This document shows, piece by piece, positions 56,410 through 64,000 of a stretch of 64,000 nt of DNA. Each line of letters opens with the position of its first letter. The stretch's first letter is position 1. Origin of the DNA: an uncultured Pelagibacteraceae bacterium (GTDB taxonomy: Bacteria > Pseudomonadota > Alphaproteobacteria > Pelagibacterales > Pelagibacteraceae). A model generated the notes under the pieces. It saw nothing but the letters and a program-made list of their open reading frames with translations, was not told where the DNA came from and ran no database searches. The DNA is taken from NCBI GenBank assembly GCA_902523515.1, contig CABYZT010000002.1, positions 124,001-188,000 on the forward strand, in the 5' to 3' direction. Both the position numbers and the translations under genes were made by a program.

Positions 56410-57491
56410 TGTATCTAATTATAACTAGATCATTCCCACCTGAACTTGGTGGTATGCAAAATCTAATGTGGGGCCTTTCAAGAGAACTGTCTAAAAACTT
56501 TATGATAAAAGTTTTTGCAGATCATATAGAAGGTCATAAAGAATTTGATGAGCAAGCCTCTTTTTCGATCGAAAGAGTTGGAGGAATTAAACTACTTAGA
56601 AAATATAGAAAAGCACAATTAATTAATGAATATATCAAAGAAAATAAAATAGATGGAATTATTGCTGATCATTGGAAAAGTTTAGAGCTTATTAAAACTT
56701 CTAAGAAAAAGTATTGTTTAATTCATAGTAAAGAAATCAACCATCCCAAAGGTTCTAGTCAAAATAAAAGAGTAGTTAGCATTTTAAATAATGTTGAAAA
56801 AGTTATAGCAAATTCTCAGTTTACAAAAAATCTAGCAATAGAACTTGGTGTTAATGAAAATAAAGTAATTGTAATAAATCCAGGCGTGGATCCTGCTGAA
56901 GAATTAAATAAAAAAACTTTAGATAAAGTTGAAAGTATACTTAAAGTTAAAAATCCAAGACTAATTACAGTTTCAAGATTTGATAAGCGTAAAAATCATG
57001 AAAAAATAGTTATGGCTTTGAGAAATTTGAAACAAATATATCCTGACATCGTTTACATATGTGTTGGATATGGAGGAGAAGAAGAAAATATTAAGAAACT
57101 AGTAAAAGAGCTAGATCTTGAAGCACAAGTTATGTTTTTTAAAGATATTAGTAATGATTTAAAAAATGCTTTAGTTTCAAAATCAAATATATTTGTAATG
57201 CCATCTATAATTTATAAAAAATCAGTTGAGGGTTTTGGTATAGCGTATGTTGAGGCTGCACAATACAGTATCCCTTCAATTGGTGGTAAGGATGGCGGTG
57301 CAGCAGATGCAATTATTCATGAAAAGACTGGCTTGATATGTGATGGAAATAATCTTGATGACATTTATTCTTCTATAAATTCAATATTGGAAAATAAAAA
57401 ATATTTAGAGCTTGGAAAAAATGCGAAAGAATTTGTGAATAAATTTCAATGGTCAAAAATAATTGAAGAATACAAAAAGATATTAAATTGA
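56409..57491 (+). CDS. Glycosyltransferase family 4
   Basis: A 360-residue GT-B glycosyltransferase. The N-terminal half has SFPPELGGMQNLMWGL (8-23), and the C-terminal half has the nucleotide-sugar site VSRFDKRKNHEK and the EX7E-type motif KSVEGFGIAYVEA. It probably acts on cell-envelope sugars. Sugar donor and acceptor are unknown. Confidence 0.88.
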   Translation: MYLIITRSFPPELGGMQNLMWGLSRELSKNFMIKVFADHIEGHKEFDEQASFSIERVGGIKLLRKYRKAQLINEYIKENKIDGIIADHWKSLELIKTSKKKYCLIHSKEINHPKGSSQNKRVVSILNNVEKVIANSQFTKNLAIELGVNENKVIVINPGVDPAEELNKKTLDKVESILKVKNPRLITVSRFDKRKNHEKIVMALRNLKQIYPDIVYICVGYGGEEENIKKLVKELDLEAQVMFFKDISNDLKNALVSKSNIFVMPSIIYKKSVEGFGIAYVEAAQYSIPSIGGKDGGAADAIIHEKTGLICDGNNLDDIYSSINSILENKKYLELGKNAKEFVNKFQWSKIIEEYKKILN

Positions 57492-58378
57492 TTTCAAATA
57501 ATAAATTAGCAATTTTTTTAATTATAATCTCAGTTTTTTGTGGAACATTAATGTTAACCTTTTTAAAATTAGCACAAGAAGAAATTAATGTTTATGTTGC
57601 TGGATTTTTTAGATTTTTGTTTGGCTTCCTAATTATTTTTCCTTATATGTTAAAATCTAAATTTACAGTTTTTAAAACTAATCATCATAAAAAACATTTT
57701 TTAAGAGCAGTTTTAAATTTACCTTCAATGCTATTATATTTCTCAGCTTTAGTAATGATGCCTATTGAAAAAGCTACAGCTATATCTTTTGTGGTTCCTT
57801 TCATAGTAACAATATTGGCAGTTCTATTTCTAGGAGAAAAAATTTACATATACAGGAGTTTTGCACTGGTTTTAGGATTTATAGGAATGTTAATAATTTT
57901 AAGACCAGGAATAATTGAAATCTCTCTTGGAGTTTATATGGCACTGGCATCGTCTTTTATGTGGTCAATAGTAATTATAATTACAAAAACTATCGCAAAA
58001 GATGACAGTTCGATTACGATTTTATCTTATGGATACACGTATATGACAATTTTTAGTTTCATTATTGCGTTGTTTTATTGGCAAACACCTAGTTTTCAAA
58101 CTTTGATTTATTTATTTTTTGCAGGTTTGTTTGGTACATTGTTACATCTTTGCATAAATCACGCATACAAATTAGTAGATGTTAGTATGACACAACCATA
58201 CTCGTTTCTAAGTTTAGTGTTTGCTTCTTTAATTGGCTATTATGTTTTTAGTGAAACACCTGATCTATTCACTTGGATTGGTGCTAGTGTTATATTTTTA
58301 GGTGTTTTAATCATGTCATATCGTGAAATGAAGCTTGATAAAGAAATTATAAGAAAACGAATAGATATTAAATCTTAA
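57488..58378 (+). CDS. EamA-family (DMT) transporter
   Basis: A 296-residue inner-membrane transporter with ten hydrophobic helices arranged as two EamA repeats. It starts with TTG (57488-57490) overlapping the glycosyltransferase stop. The N-terminal repeat ends near LRPGIIEIS and the second repeat begins after it. Substrates of the family are varied metabolites. Its end overlaps the convergent tctA by four bases. Confidence 0.85.
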   Translation: MISNNKLAIFLIIISVFCGTLMLTFLKLAQEEINVYVAGFFRFLFGFLIIFPYMLKSKFTVFKTNHHKKHFLRAVLNLPSMLLYFSALVMMPIEKATAISFVVPFIVTILAVLFLGEKIYIYRSFALVLGFIGMLIILRPGIIEISLGVYMALASSFMWSIVIIITKTIAKDDSSITILSYGYTYMTIFSFIIALFYWQTPSFQTLIYLFFAGLFGTLLHLCINHAYKLVDVSMTQPYSFLSLVFASLIGYYVFSETPDLFTWIGASVIFLGVLIMSYREMKLDKEIIRKRIDIKS

Positions 58379-59874
58379 TTTTTCTTCTTAAAAGTTTTGT
58401 AGATATGCCAAACTACAATTAAAATTGTAGTTGCTAAGATACATGCAGTTAATGTTCTGTCCCACAAAAATTCCCATGAACCATTACTTAATAATAAAGA
58501 CCTTCTAAGATTTTCCTCCATCAATCCACCTAAAACGAAAGCTAATATTAAAGGTGGCATTGGAAAATCATATAATCTTAAAAAAGTTGCAACTACAGCA
58601 ATCCCAATCATTAAATAAATATCAAAATTATTAAATGACATTACGTAAATCCCAGTAATGGAGAAAAATAAAATAAGAGGAATTAAATAATTTTTAGGAA
58701 CAGCAAGAATTCTAGCTATATAAGGGATTAGTGGTAAGTTTAATATCAGCAAAATTACCATTCCAATATACATAGACATAATTATTGACCAAAAAATCTC
58801 TGGATTAGTCATGTAAAGTCTAGGACCGGGCTGAACCCCAAAACCTAAAAGAGCCCCTAGCATTACAGCTGTAGTTCCACTTCCAGGAATTCCCAAAGTA
58901 AGCATTGGTACAAAAGAACCTGAGCAAGCTGCATTATTTGCAGTTTCTGGTGCGGATAAACCATTTACACTGCCTTTACCAAATTTTTCCTTTTCTTCAT
59001 CACTAACTACGTTTCGTTCCATTCCATAAGCTAAAAAAGATGCAATTGTTGCACCAGCTCCAGGTAAAACACCAATTAAAAAACCAATTACTGATGATCT
59101 TGGAATTGTTTTATACATTTTAGTTCGTTCTTCTTTATTAATCTTAATCGAGCCTAATTCAGTTAAAGAAACTTGTTTAGCAGCACTGGTTGGGTCATTT
59201 CTTTTTAAAATAATTGTTAACGCTTCACTCATTGCAAATGTTGCCATGACAACAAGTACGAAACTAATACCATCAGTCAAGTTCATATTATTAAATGTAA
59301 ATCTTGTAATATCAGATAAACTATCTTGGCCAACTGATGCTAACATCAATCCAAGTACTACCATCATCATTGCTTTTAAAAATTGTCCTTTAGAAGAAAA
59401 AGCAGCAATCGCTGTTAAACCTAAAATCATTAAAGCAAAGTAATCTGGTGATCTAAAAGATAAACTTACTTTTGATAAACTTGGAGCCATGAATAACAAA
59501 TAAATTGCAGATAATGTTCCACCTGCAAACGAACTCCATGCTGCAATCGCTAAAGCCTTACCCGCCTTACCTTGTTGTGCCATAGGATAACCATCAAATG
59601 AAGTTGCAACTGTTCCAGGAACACCGGGTGCATTTAATAATATAGAAGAAGTAGAACCACCAAATACTGCTCCATAATAAACACCGGCCATTAAAATTAA
59701 TCCTGTTGCAGGATCGAAACCATATGTAATTGGTATCATCAATGCTATAGCTGTCATTGGCCCAAGACCAGGAAGCATTCCAATAATTGTTCCAAAAAAA
59801 CAACCAACCATAACCATTAATATGTTCTGAAAAGTAAGTGCTGTTGTTAATCCAATTAATATTCCTTCAATCAT
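58375..59874 (-). CDS. tctA: Tripartite tricarboxylate transporter, large membrane subunit
   Basis: A 499-residue TctA-type permease with about a dozen helices and the internally repeated motif GMLPGLGPMTA (32-42) and GVLPGAGATIA (about 267-277). It forms the channel of a secondary, binding-protein-dependent transporter for carboxylates or related solutes. It overlaps tctB by four bases. The substrate is not known. Confidence 0.93.
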   Translation of the reverse strand: MIEGILIGLTTALTFQNILMVMVGCFFGTIIGMLPGLGPMTAIALMIPITYGFDPATGLILMAGVYYGAVFGGSTSSILLNAPGVPGTVATSFDGYPMAQQGKAGKALAIAAWSSFAGGTLSAIYLLFMAPSLSKVSLSFRSPDYFALMILGLTAIAAFSSKGQFLKAMMMVVLGLMLASVGQDSLSDITRFTFNNMNLTDGISFVLVVMATFAMSEALTIILKRNDPTSAAKQVSLTELGSIKINKEERTKMYKTIPRSSVIGFLIGVLPGAGATIASFLAYGMERNVVSDEEKEKFGKGSVNGLSAPETANNAACSGSFVPMLTLGIPGSGTTAVMLGALLGFGVQPGPRLYMTNPEIFWSIIMSMYIGMVILLILNLPLIPYIARILAVPKNYLIPLILFFSITGIYVMSFNNFDIYLMIGIAVVATFLRLYDFPMPPLILAFVLGGLMEENLRRSLLLSNGSWEFLWDRTLTACILATTILIVVWHIYKTFKKKN

Positions 59875-60341
59875 CCCATAACTCCTATTGATTGTAAGAA
59901 TGGATCTCTCAAATATATATCAAGAATACCGTGCAGAAGATACATAAAGGCAGCTACAAATGGAAATGATAATAAAAACATTAAAATCCATCTTCGTTCT
60001 CCTAAAAAATAATATGAAGCAAATAAAAATAAAGACGTAGTTAGAAAATATCCTACTTTTAAAATTGTAGCTCCATAAATAATTGCAATCAGTATAAGTA
60101 TACCTGTTTTTTTATACTCTAAGCTTTTATGTTCTACTTTAATCGTATTTGGATCTGGTAAAATAAGTTTTAATCCAGAAAAAAATAATCCTGCATAACC
60201 TAAATAAATTGGAAATGTTCGTGCATTAAATGGTGCATTTTCATCAAATGCAAAAACTTGAATTTGGTAAGCAGTATATAAATAAAATGCTGAAAAAATA
60301 AAAAAGAGCAGTGATATAATTTTTGTAGTATTTATATTCAC
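59871..60341 (-). CDS. tctB: Tripartite tricarboxylate transporter, small membrane subunit
   Basis: A 156-residue protein with four hydrophobic helices, the layout of TctB (DUF1468). Family-level matches include the FPIYLGYAG segment after the first helix. It lies between tctC (27 bases) and tctA (four-base overlap). Confidence 0.88.
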   Translation of the reverse strand: MNINTTKIISLLFFIFSAFYLYTAYQIQVFAFDENAPFNARTFPIYLGYAGLFFSGLKLILPDPNTIKVEHKSLEYKKTGILILIAIIYGATILKVGYFLTTSLFLFASYYFLGERRWILMFLLSFPFVAAFMYLLHGILDIYLRDPFLQSIGVMG

Positions 60342-60368
60342 TGCTCTAATTTTAAATAACCCTAAGGA

Positions 60369-61349
60369 TTATATCACACCTAGTTTTTTCATAAGAGCTG
60401 TCATTTCTTGAGTTTGTTTTTCTAAGAAAGAAACAAACTTGCCTTCTGGATTATAAATATTAACCCAAGCATTTCTTGCTCTGACAGTTTCCCATTCAGG
60501 AGTTTTTTGTACATCGCCAAGCATTTTTGCAATAGCTGATCTATCAGCATTGCTCATACCTGGAGGGCCAAAGAAACCTCTCCAGTTAACAAATTGCACA
60601 TCATATCCTTGTTCTTTAAGAGTTGGTGCATCTGGTGCATCAGAAACTCTTGAAGGAGCAGTAATACCAATAATTCTCACTTGGTCTCTTGCGCCCATCA
60701 ATTCACCTAAACCAGTTGAAATGATTTGAGTTTCTCCAGATAAAAGTCCAGCCAAAGCTTTTCCACCAGCATCGTAAGGAATGTATTGAACAGCATTTGG
60801 ATCTGCGCCTGCAGCTTGGAAAGCTAAAGCACCAATTAAATGGTCCATACTTCCTCTTACAGATCCTCCAGCCATTTTAACTGAATTTGGATCTTTTTTG
60901 TAAGCATCAACTACATCTTTAAAGTTTTTAAAAGATGAACTTTTTGCAACTGCGATAGCACCATAGTCACCAATTACACCAGCGATTGGCACAACATCTT
61001 TATAAGATAAAGTTCCACTACCTTTTACATAACCTTTGTGTCTAGTAATTGATCTTAATACTAATGGTGTTGATTGAACTAAAACTGTATTAGCAGGTTT
61101 AGTATTAATCATGTAAGCTAAAGCTTTACCACCACCACCACCTGACATATTTTCAAATGATGCACTACTTAACATTCCAGCTTTAGTCAAAGCTTCTCCA
61201 GTACCTCTAGCAGTTCCATCCCAACCACCACCAGCACCACCACCAATTACAAAGTGCAATTTGTCAATTGCTACCGAACTTGTAGTTGTTGCTGAGAATA
61301 ATAGGATTGCTGAGAATAATACTGAAACTATTTTTTTTAAGTTTTTCAT
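60369..61349 (-). CDS. tctC: Tripartite tricarboxylate transporter, periplasmic binding protein
   Basis: A 326-residue TctC/Bug-family binding protein with an N-terminal signal peptide (hydrophobic core about 8-20, likely cleavage near SSVA at 27) and a Gly-rich N-terminal lobe (IGGGAGGGWDGTARG at 36-50). The DAPDAPTLKEQG segment is characteristic. A clear Shine-Dalgarno (GAGAGGGA) precedes the start. First gene of the leftward tctCBA operon. Confidence 0.93.
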   Translation of the reverse strand: MKNLKKIVSVLFSAILLFSATTTSSVAIDKLHFVIGGGAGGGWDGTARGTGEALTKAGMLSSASFENMSGGGGGKALAYMINTKPANTVLVQSTPLVLRSITRHKGYVKGSGTLSYKDVVPIAGVIGDYGAIAVAKSSSFKNFKDVVDAYKKDPNSVKMAGGSVRGSMDHLIGALAFQAAGADPNAVQYIPYDAGGKALAGLLSGETQIISTGLGELMGARDQVRIIGITAPSRVSDAPDAPTLKEQGYDVQFVNWRGFFGPPGMSNADRSAIAKMLGDVQKTPEWETVRARNAWVNIYNPEGKFVSFLEKQTQEMTALMKKLGVI

Positions 61350-61571
61350 TATTTATCCCTCTCTAATTTAAAAACGTTAGTTAATTATAGTCTTAATGTT
61401 TATTCAACCTGTAATTAAGTAACACAACTTTTAATTGAAACTACTTTAGCAAAAAAAATATCAATCTAATATGATGTTTTATTTTTTTTACAGATTAAAG
61501 TTTCACTTAATTCACTAGTTTTAATTTCTTTTTTCTTATCTTTTAAAAAGTTGATGATAGAAGCTTAATGA
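61350..61571. promoter_or_regulatory. Divergent intergenic region, tctC / AbrB-like gene
   Basis: A 222-base AT-rich gap with several T-runs and weak promoter-like hexamers for both directions. It must contain the promoters of the leftward tct operon and the rightward AbrB-like gene. I see no clear operator, riboswitch or terminator in it. Confidence 0.4.
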
Positions 61572-62648
61572 ATGATTAAACATCAAATCAAATCTTATCT
61601 TGAAAATACTAAACAAGTATTTTCAATTAAATTTATTTCTGTTCTGATAATTTCTTTTCCTAGCGCAATCATTGCTGACTATTTTAATATTCCTCTTGCT
61701 TGGTTTTTGGGTCCAATGATTATCACATCAATTGCTGCTTTATCAGGTCTTAAAATTATTATGCCAAAAATTGTATTAAGTTTTATCTTGATAATTTTGG
61801 GTTTGCATATTGGAAATTACATAGACCAAAATCTATTTAATCAAATGCTTGATTGGATTTGGACTTCATTAATCATGTTAATCTACATAATTATTTGTAT
61901 TTTAGTTGTTGCTAAATACCTTCAAAAATTTGCAAGTTATGAAGAAAAAGCCTCAATCTTTTCAGCAGCTCCTGGCGCATTGGGTCCTTTAATGATTTTA
62001 GCTGAAAATGAAAAAACTGATTTATCCCAAGTTGCAACTTCTCACTTAATTAGATTAATCATCATTATTACTGTCATTCCATTTATTATAGTTAATAATA
62101 CTGACGGCAATGTTTTGTTAAATGATGACTTCAGTTATTTGGCTCAAAATCATTTAAATTTAATTTTACTTATTATTGCATCTTTGTTTTTTATTTTTGT
62201 TTTTGATAAAATTAGAATTCCTGCTGCTTTACTATCTGGAACATTATTTGCGAGTGGTTTGTTGCAAGTTACAGATATAGCTTCATATAAATTACCAGAT
62301 GAAACAGTAAATTTTTGTCTGCTAATTCTTGGTTCTTCAGTTGGTTGTAGGTTTGCTGAAAAAACAATTAAAGAGATAGCTAATAATTCTCTTCATAGTA
62401 TTGTAGCTACTACTATTTTAGTAGTATTAGGTTTAGGTGCAGCCTATGTTGCAAAATTTTTTGTTGAGACAAACATTTTAACTCTAATTTTATCTTTTAG
62501 CCCTGGTGGAATTTATGAAGTTGCAGTTATAGCAATTGCTTTTGATTTAGACCCTGATTTTGTTGCTTTTCACCATATAATAAGATTACTTTTCATACTT
62601 TTCACGGTTCCAATATTTTTAAGAGTAATTGAAAAAATTAAGAAATAA
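61572..62648 (+). CDS. AbrB-family integral membrane protein
   Basis: A 358-residue protein with about ten helices and two copies of the AbrB duplication pattern: PLAWFLGPM with PGALGPLM in the first half and PAALLSGTLF with SPGGIYEVAVIA in the second. The name refers to an E. coli membrane protein, not to the Bacillus transcription factor; it is not a DNA-binding regulator. It is divergent from tctC, suggesting a functional link to carboxylate uptake. Its end overlaps the convergent GT9 gene. Confidence 0.8.
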   Translation: MIKHQIKSYLENTKQVFSIKFISVLIISFPSAIIADYFNIPLAWFLGPMIITSIAALSGLKIIMPKIVLSFILIILGLHIGNYIDQNLFNQMLDWIWTSLIMLIYIIICILVVAKYLQKFASYEEKASIFSAAPGALGPLMILAENEKTDLSQVATSHLIRLIIIITVIPFIIVNNTDGNVLLNDDFSYLAQNHLNLILLIIASLFFIFVFDKIRIPAALLSGTLFASGLLQVTDIASYKLPDETVNFCLLILGSSVGCRFAEKTIKEIANNSLHSIVATTILVVLGLGAAYVAKFFVETNILTLILSFSPGGIYEVAVIAIAFDLDPDFVAFHHIIRLLFILFTVPIFLRVIEKIKK

Positions 62649-63579
62649 TTCCAGAAAGTCTTTCAAAAACTTTTTCTACTGAAAGTTTAGACAATTCAGG
62701 GGCTTGTATTGCTTTAAAATTTTCCCTTTCGATACTTACTTTAAAAGGAGTTGTATGAGATCCAAATAAAGCGATTCCCTTTGAACCTAAATGTGCTGTC
62801 ATATGTGCTGGTCCAGTATCATTTGCAATAACAAATGAACTATCTTTAATTAATGTTGCTAACTGAGAAATATCTAAAGCTTTACCATTATCTAAAACAC
62901 AGAGTGCATTAATTTTTGATGCTTCTTTAATTTCACTCGGTCCAGGTGCAATTACTACTTTAAATTTGTTATCTGACTTTTCGTTAATCATAGCAATTAA
63001 GTCATTATAATAAGGCCATTTCTTTGAAGTTAAATGAGGAGAACAAAAAGGAAAAAGGAGAATATATTTATCTAATTGATGGTGATTTTTTATTTGAGAT
63101 ATGTCTGTTGTGCTCCAAGAAAAATCAGGGTTTAAAGTATGATTTGTATTTATGCCTGAACTTTTTAATTGATAATCAAATCTAGATAGAACGGAGTCTT
63201 TATCAAAATCTTCTTTTGTAGTTCCTACGGGTAATGTTGTGTCAGTAGAAGACCAGATATCTTTTGTTGCTTTTGGAAATAAAATTTTTTTATAAAAAGC
63301 TGTTCTACTTGAGTTTTGAAGATCGTAAACTTTAGAGAAATTATATTTTTTTATGTTTTTCATTAAGGAATATAAATAAATCAGGTTTAGTCTTGATAAT
63401 CGCTTATCTAAAATAAGATCAGAGATATGTGGATTTTTTTTAAATAAATCAAAATATGGTTTAGTTGTTAACAAATAAATTTCATCTCCTTTATGATTCT
63501 CAGAAATATCTTGAATTGCACCACAAGCTTGAGCTATATCACCCAAAGATCCATGTTTAATGATTAAAATATTAGACAT
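62638..63579 (-). CDS. Glycosyltransferase family 9 (heptosyltransferase-like)
   Basis: A 313-residue protein with the N-terminal motif IIKHGSLGDIAQACGAI and the C-terminal NDTGPAHMTAHLG, both diagnostic of GT9. These transfer ADP-heptose or related sugars to the lipopolysaccharide core. The acceptor is unknown. It is divergent from the DUF6165 gene, which often accompanies GT9 genes. Confidence 0.88.
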   Translation of the reverse strand: MSNILIIKHGSLGDIAQACGAIQDISENHKGDEIYLLTTKPYFDLFKKNPHISDLILDKRLSRLNLIYLYSLMKNIKKYNFSKVYDLQNSSRTAFYKKILFPKATKDIWSSTDTTLPVGTTKEDFDKDSVLSRFDYQLKSSGINTNHTLNPDFSWSTTDISQIKNHHQLDKYILLFPFCSPHLTSKKWPYYNDLIAMINEKSDNKFKVVIAPGPSEIKEASKINALCVLDNGKALDISQLATLIKDSSFVIANDTGPAHMTAHLGSKGIALFGSHTTPFKVSIERENFKAIQAPELSKLSVEKVFERLSGIIS

Positions 63580-63611
63580 ATTTTTAACAATTTAACATAG
63601 TATAAAATTTA

Positions 63612-64000
63612 ATGAATAAAATTATAGTAGAAGTATCGGTTGGTGAGCTTTTAGACAAAATTTCAATCTTAGAAATTAAAAAAGAAAAAATCAAAGATCC
63701 TGAAAAACTAAAATTTATATCAAATGAACATTCGATTCTCAAAGATCAGTTAGAAAAAAATGTTAAATCTGATGATAAACTAAATAAATTATTCCAAGAT
63801 TTAAAAGAAATTAATGCTAAACTTTGGGTTATTGAGGATGACAAAAGAGATTGTGAAAAAAATAAAGACTTTGGAGATAAATTTATAAAATTATCTAGAG
63901 ATGTCCATTTTCTAAATGATGACCGAGCAAAAATTAAATTAGAAATGAATAATCATACTGGTTCAAGTATTAAAGAAATTAAAGAATATACTAGCTACTA
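63612..64000 (+). CDS. DUF6165 family protein (stop codon cut by window edge)
   Basis: A frame of 129 codons starts at the ATG at 63612 and ends with the bases TA at the last position of the window. The product begins VEVSVGELLDKISILEIK (in part) and ends SIKEIKEYTSY, and has repeated Lys/Glu helices with HFLNDDRAKIKLEMN. DUF6165 proteins are about 130 residues long and usually end in a similar Tyr, so the stop is most likely TAA or TAG with its last base just outside. Function is unknown. Confidence 0.75.
   Translation, partial: MNKIIVEVSVGELLDKISILEIKKEKIKDPEKLKFISNEHSILKDQLEKNVKSDDKLNKLFQDLKEINAKLWVIEDDKRDCEKNKDFGDKFIKLSRDVHFLNDDRAKIKLEMNNHTGSSIKEIKEYTSY

Noticed and set aside
61572..62648. 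AbrB-like gene as a transcription regulator
   Set aside because: The sequence is a polytopic membrane protein without a DNA-binding domain; the shared name is misleading.

Overview
The window is one contiguous piece of a very AT-rich, tightly packed bacterial chromosome. Gene content, the small size of regulatory spacers, the alphaproteobacterial gene families and the order tRNA-Tyr, tRNA-Gly, tuf, tRNA-Trp, secE, nusG, rplKAJL, rpoBC all fit the SAR11 clade (Candidatus Pelagibacter and relatives). That assignment is an inference from composition and gene order, not from a search.

Layout. 1-11.1 kb (minus strand) is the transcription/translation block: two tRNAs, EF-Tu, tRNA-Trp, SecE, NusG, L11, L1, L10, L7/L12, RpoB and an RpoC that runs off the left edge. 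11.1-12.0 kb (plus) has rlmB and tRNA-Thr. 12.1-13.3 kb (minus) has tRNA-Leu, nadK and two tiny membrane proteins. 13.3-15.5 kb is a two-gene glucosylglycerate (compatible solute) module sitting between two 92-bp direct repeats, one of which is the 5' part of tRNA-Leu plus its promoter. 15.6-21.3 kb is an accessory, extremely AT-rich stretch: a split Rieske/SRPBCC-like pair, a large YfhO-like membrane protein, a gamma-glutamylcyclotransferase-like protein, a membrane-anchored SGNH hydrolase and a CinA-like protein; the SGNH gene is also bordered by a short duplication of its neighbour's end.

21.3-28.5 kb (plus) runs sfsA, map, purB, purC, purS, purQ, purL, bolA, grxD, i.e. most late steps of purine synthesis followed by a BolA/CGFS-glutaredoxin iron-sulfur pair. 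28.5-38.8 kb (minus) holds rpsD, trmJ, a DUF1989 gene, cimA, cysS, nadE, a class II DAHP synthase, a small secreted protein, glmS and a GlmU acetyltransferase domain without its uridylyltransferase half. 38.9-43.1 kb (plus) has gph and the methylcitrate-cycle operon prpD-prpB-prpC. 43.1-46.7 kb (minus) has a methyltransferase and nrdB/nrdA with two NrdR-like boxes upstream. 46.9-53.3 kb has a phosphohexomutase (plus), a charged coiled-coil protein, a candidate small RNA on the plus strand, a TauE exporter, dusA, an omega subunit with an acidic tail and an MFS transporter. 53.3-58.4 kb is mostly plus-strand metabolism and transport, and 58.4-64 kb has a tripartite tricarboxylate transporter (TctABC), an AbrB-like membrane protein, a heptosyltransferase-like GT9 and a DUF6165 gene at the right edge.

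Most genes in a run overlap by one base as TAATG or by four bases, so translation is likely coupled. The best candidates for something undescribed are (i) a roughly 126-nt structured RNA with its own promoter-like sequence and a strong terminator near 49.55-49.67 kb, on the strand opposite to both flanking genes; and (ii) two separate gene insertions within 8 kb, each bordered by a partial duplication of the neighbouring gene and with no recombinase visible. No rRNA, CRISPR array, insertion sequence or prophage is present. No gene-free stretch exceeds about 300 bases apart from 12007-12405, which holds two small reading frames.
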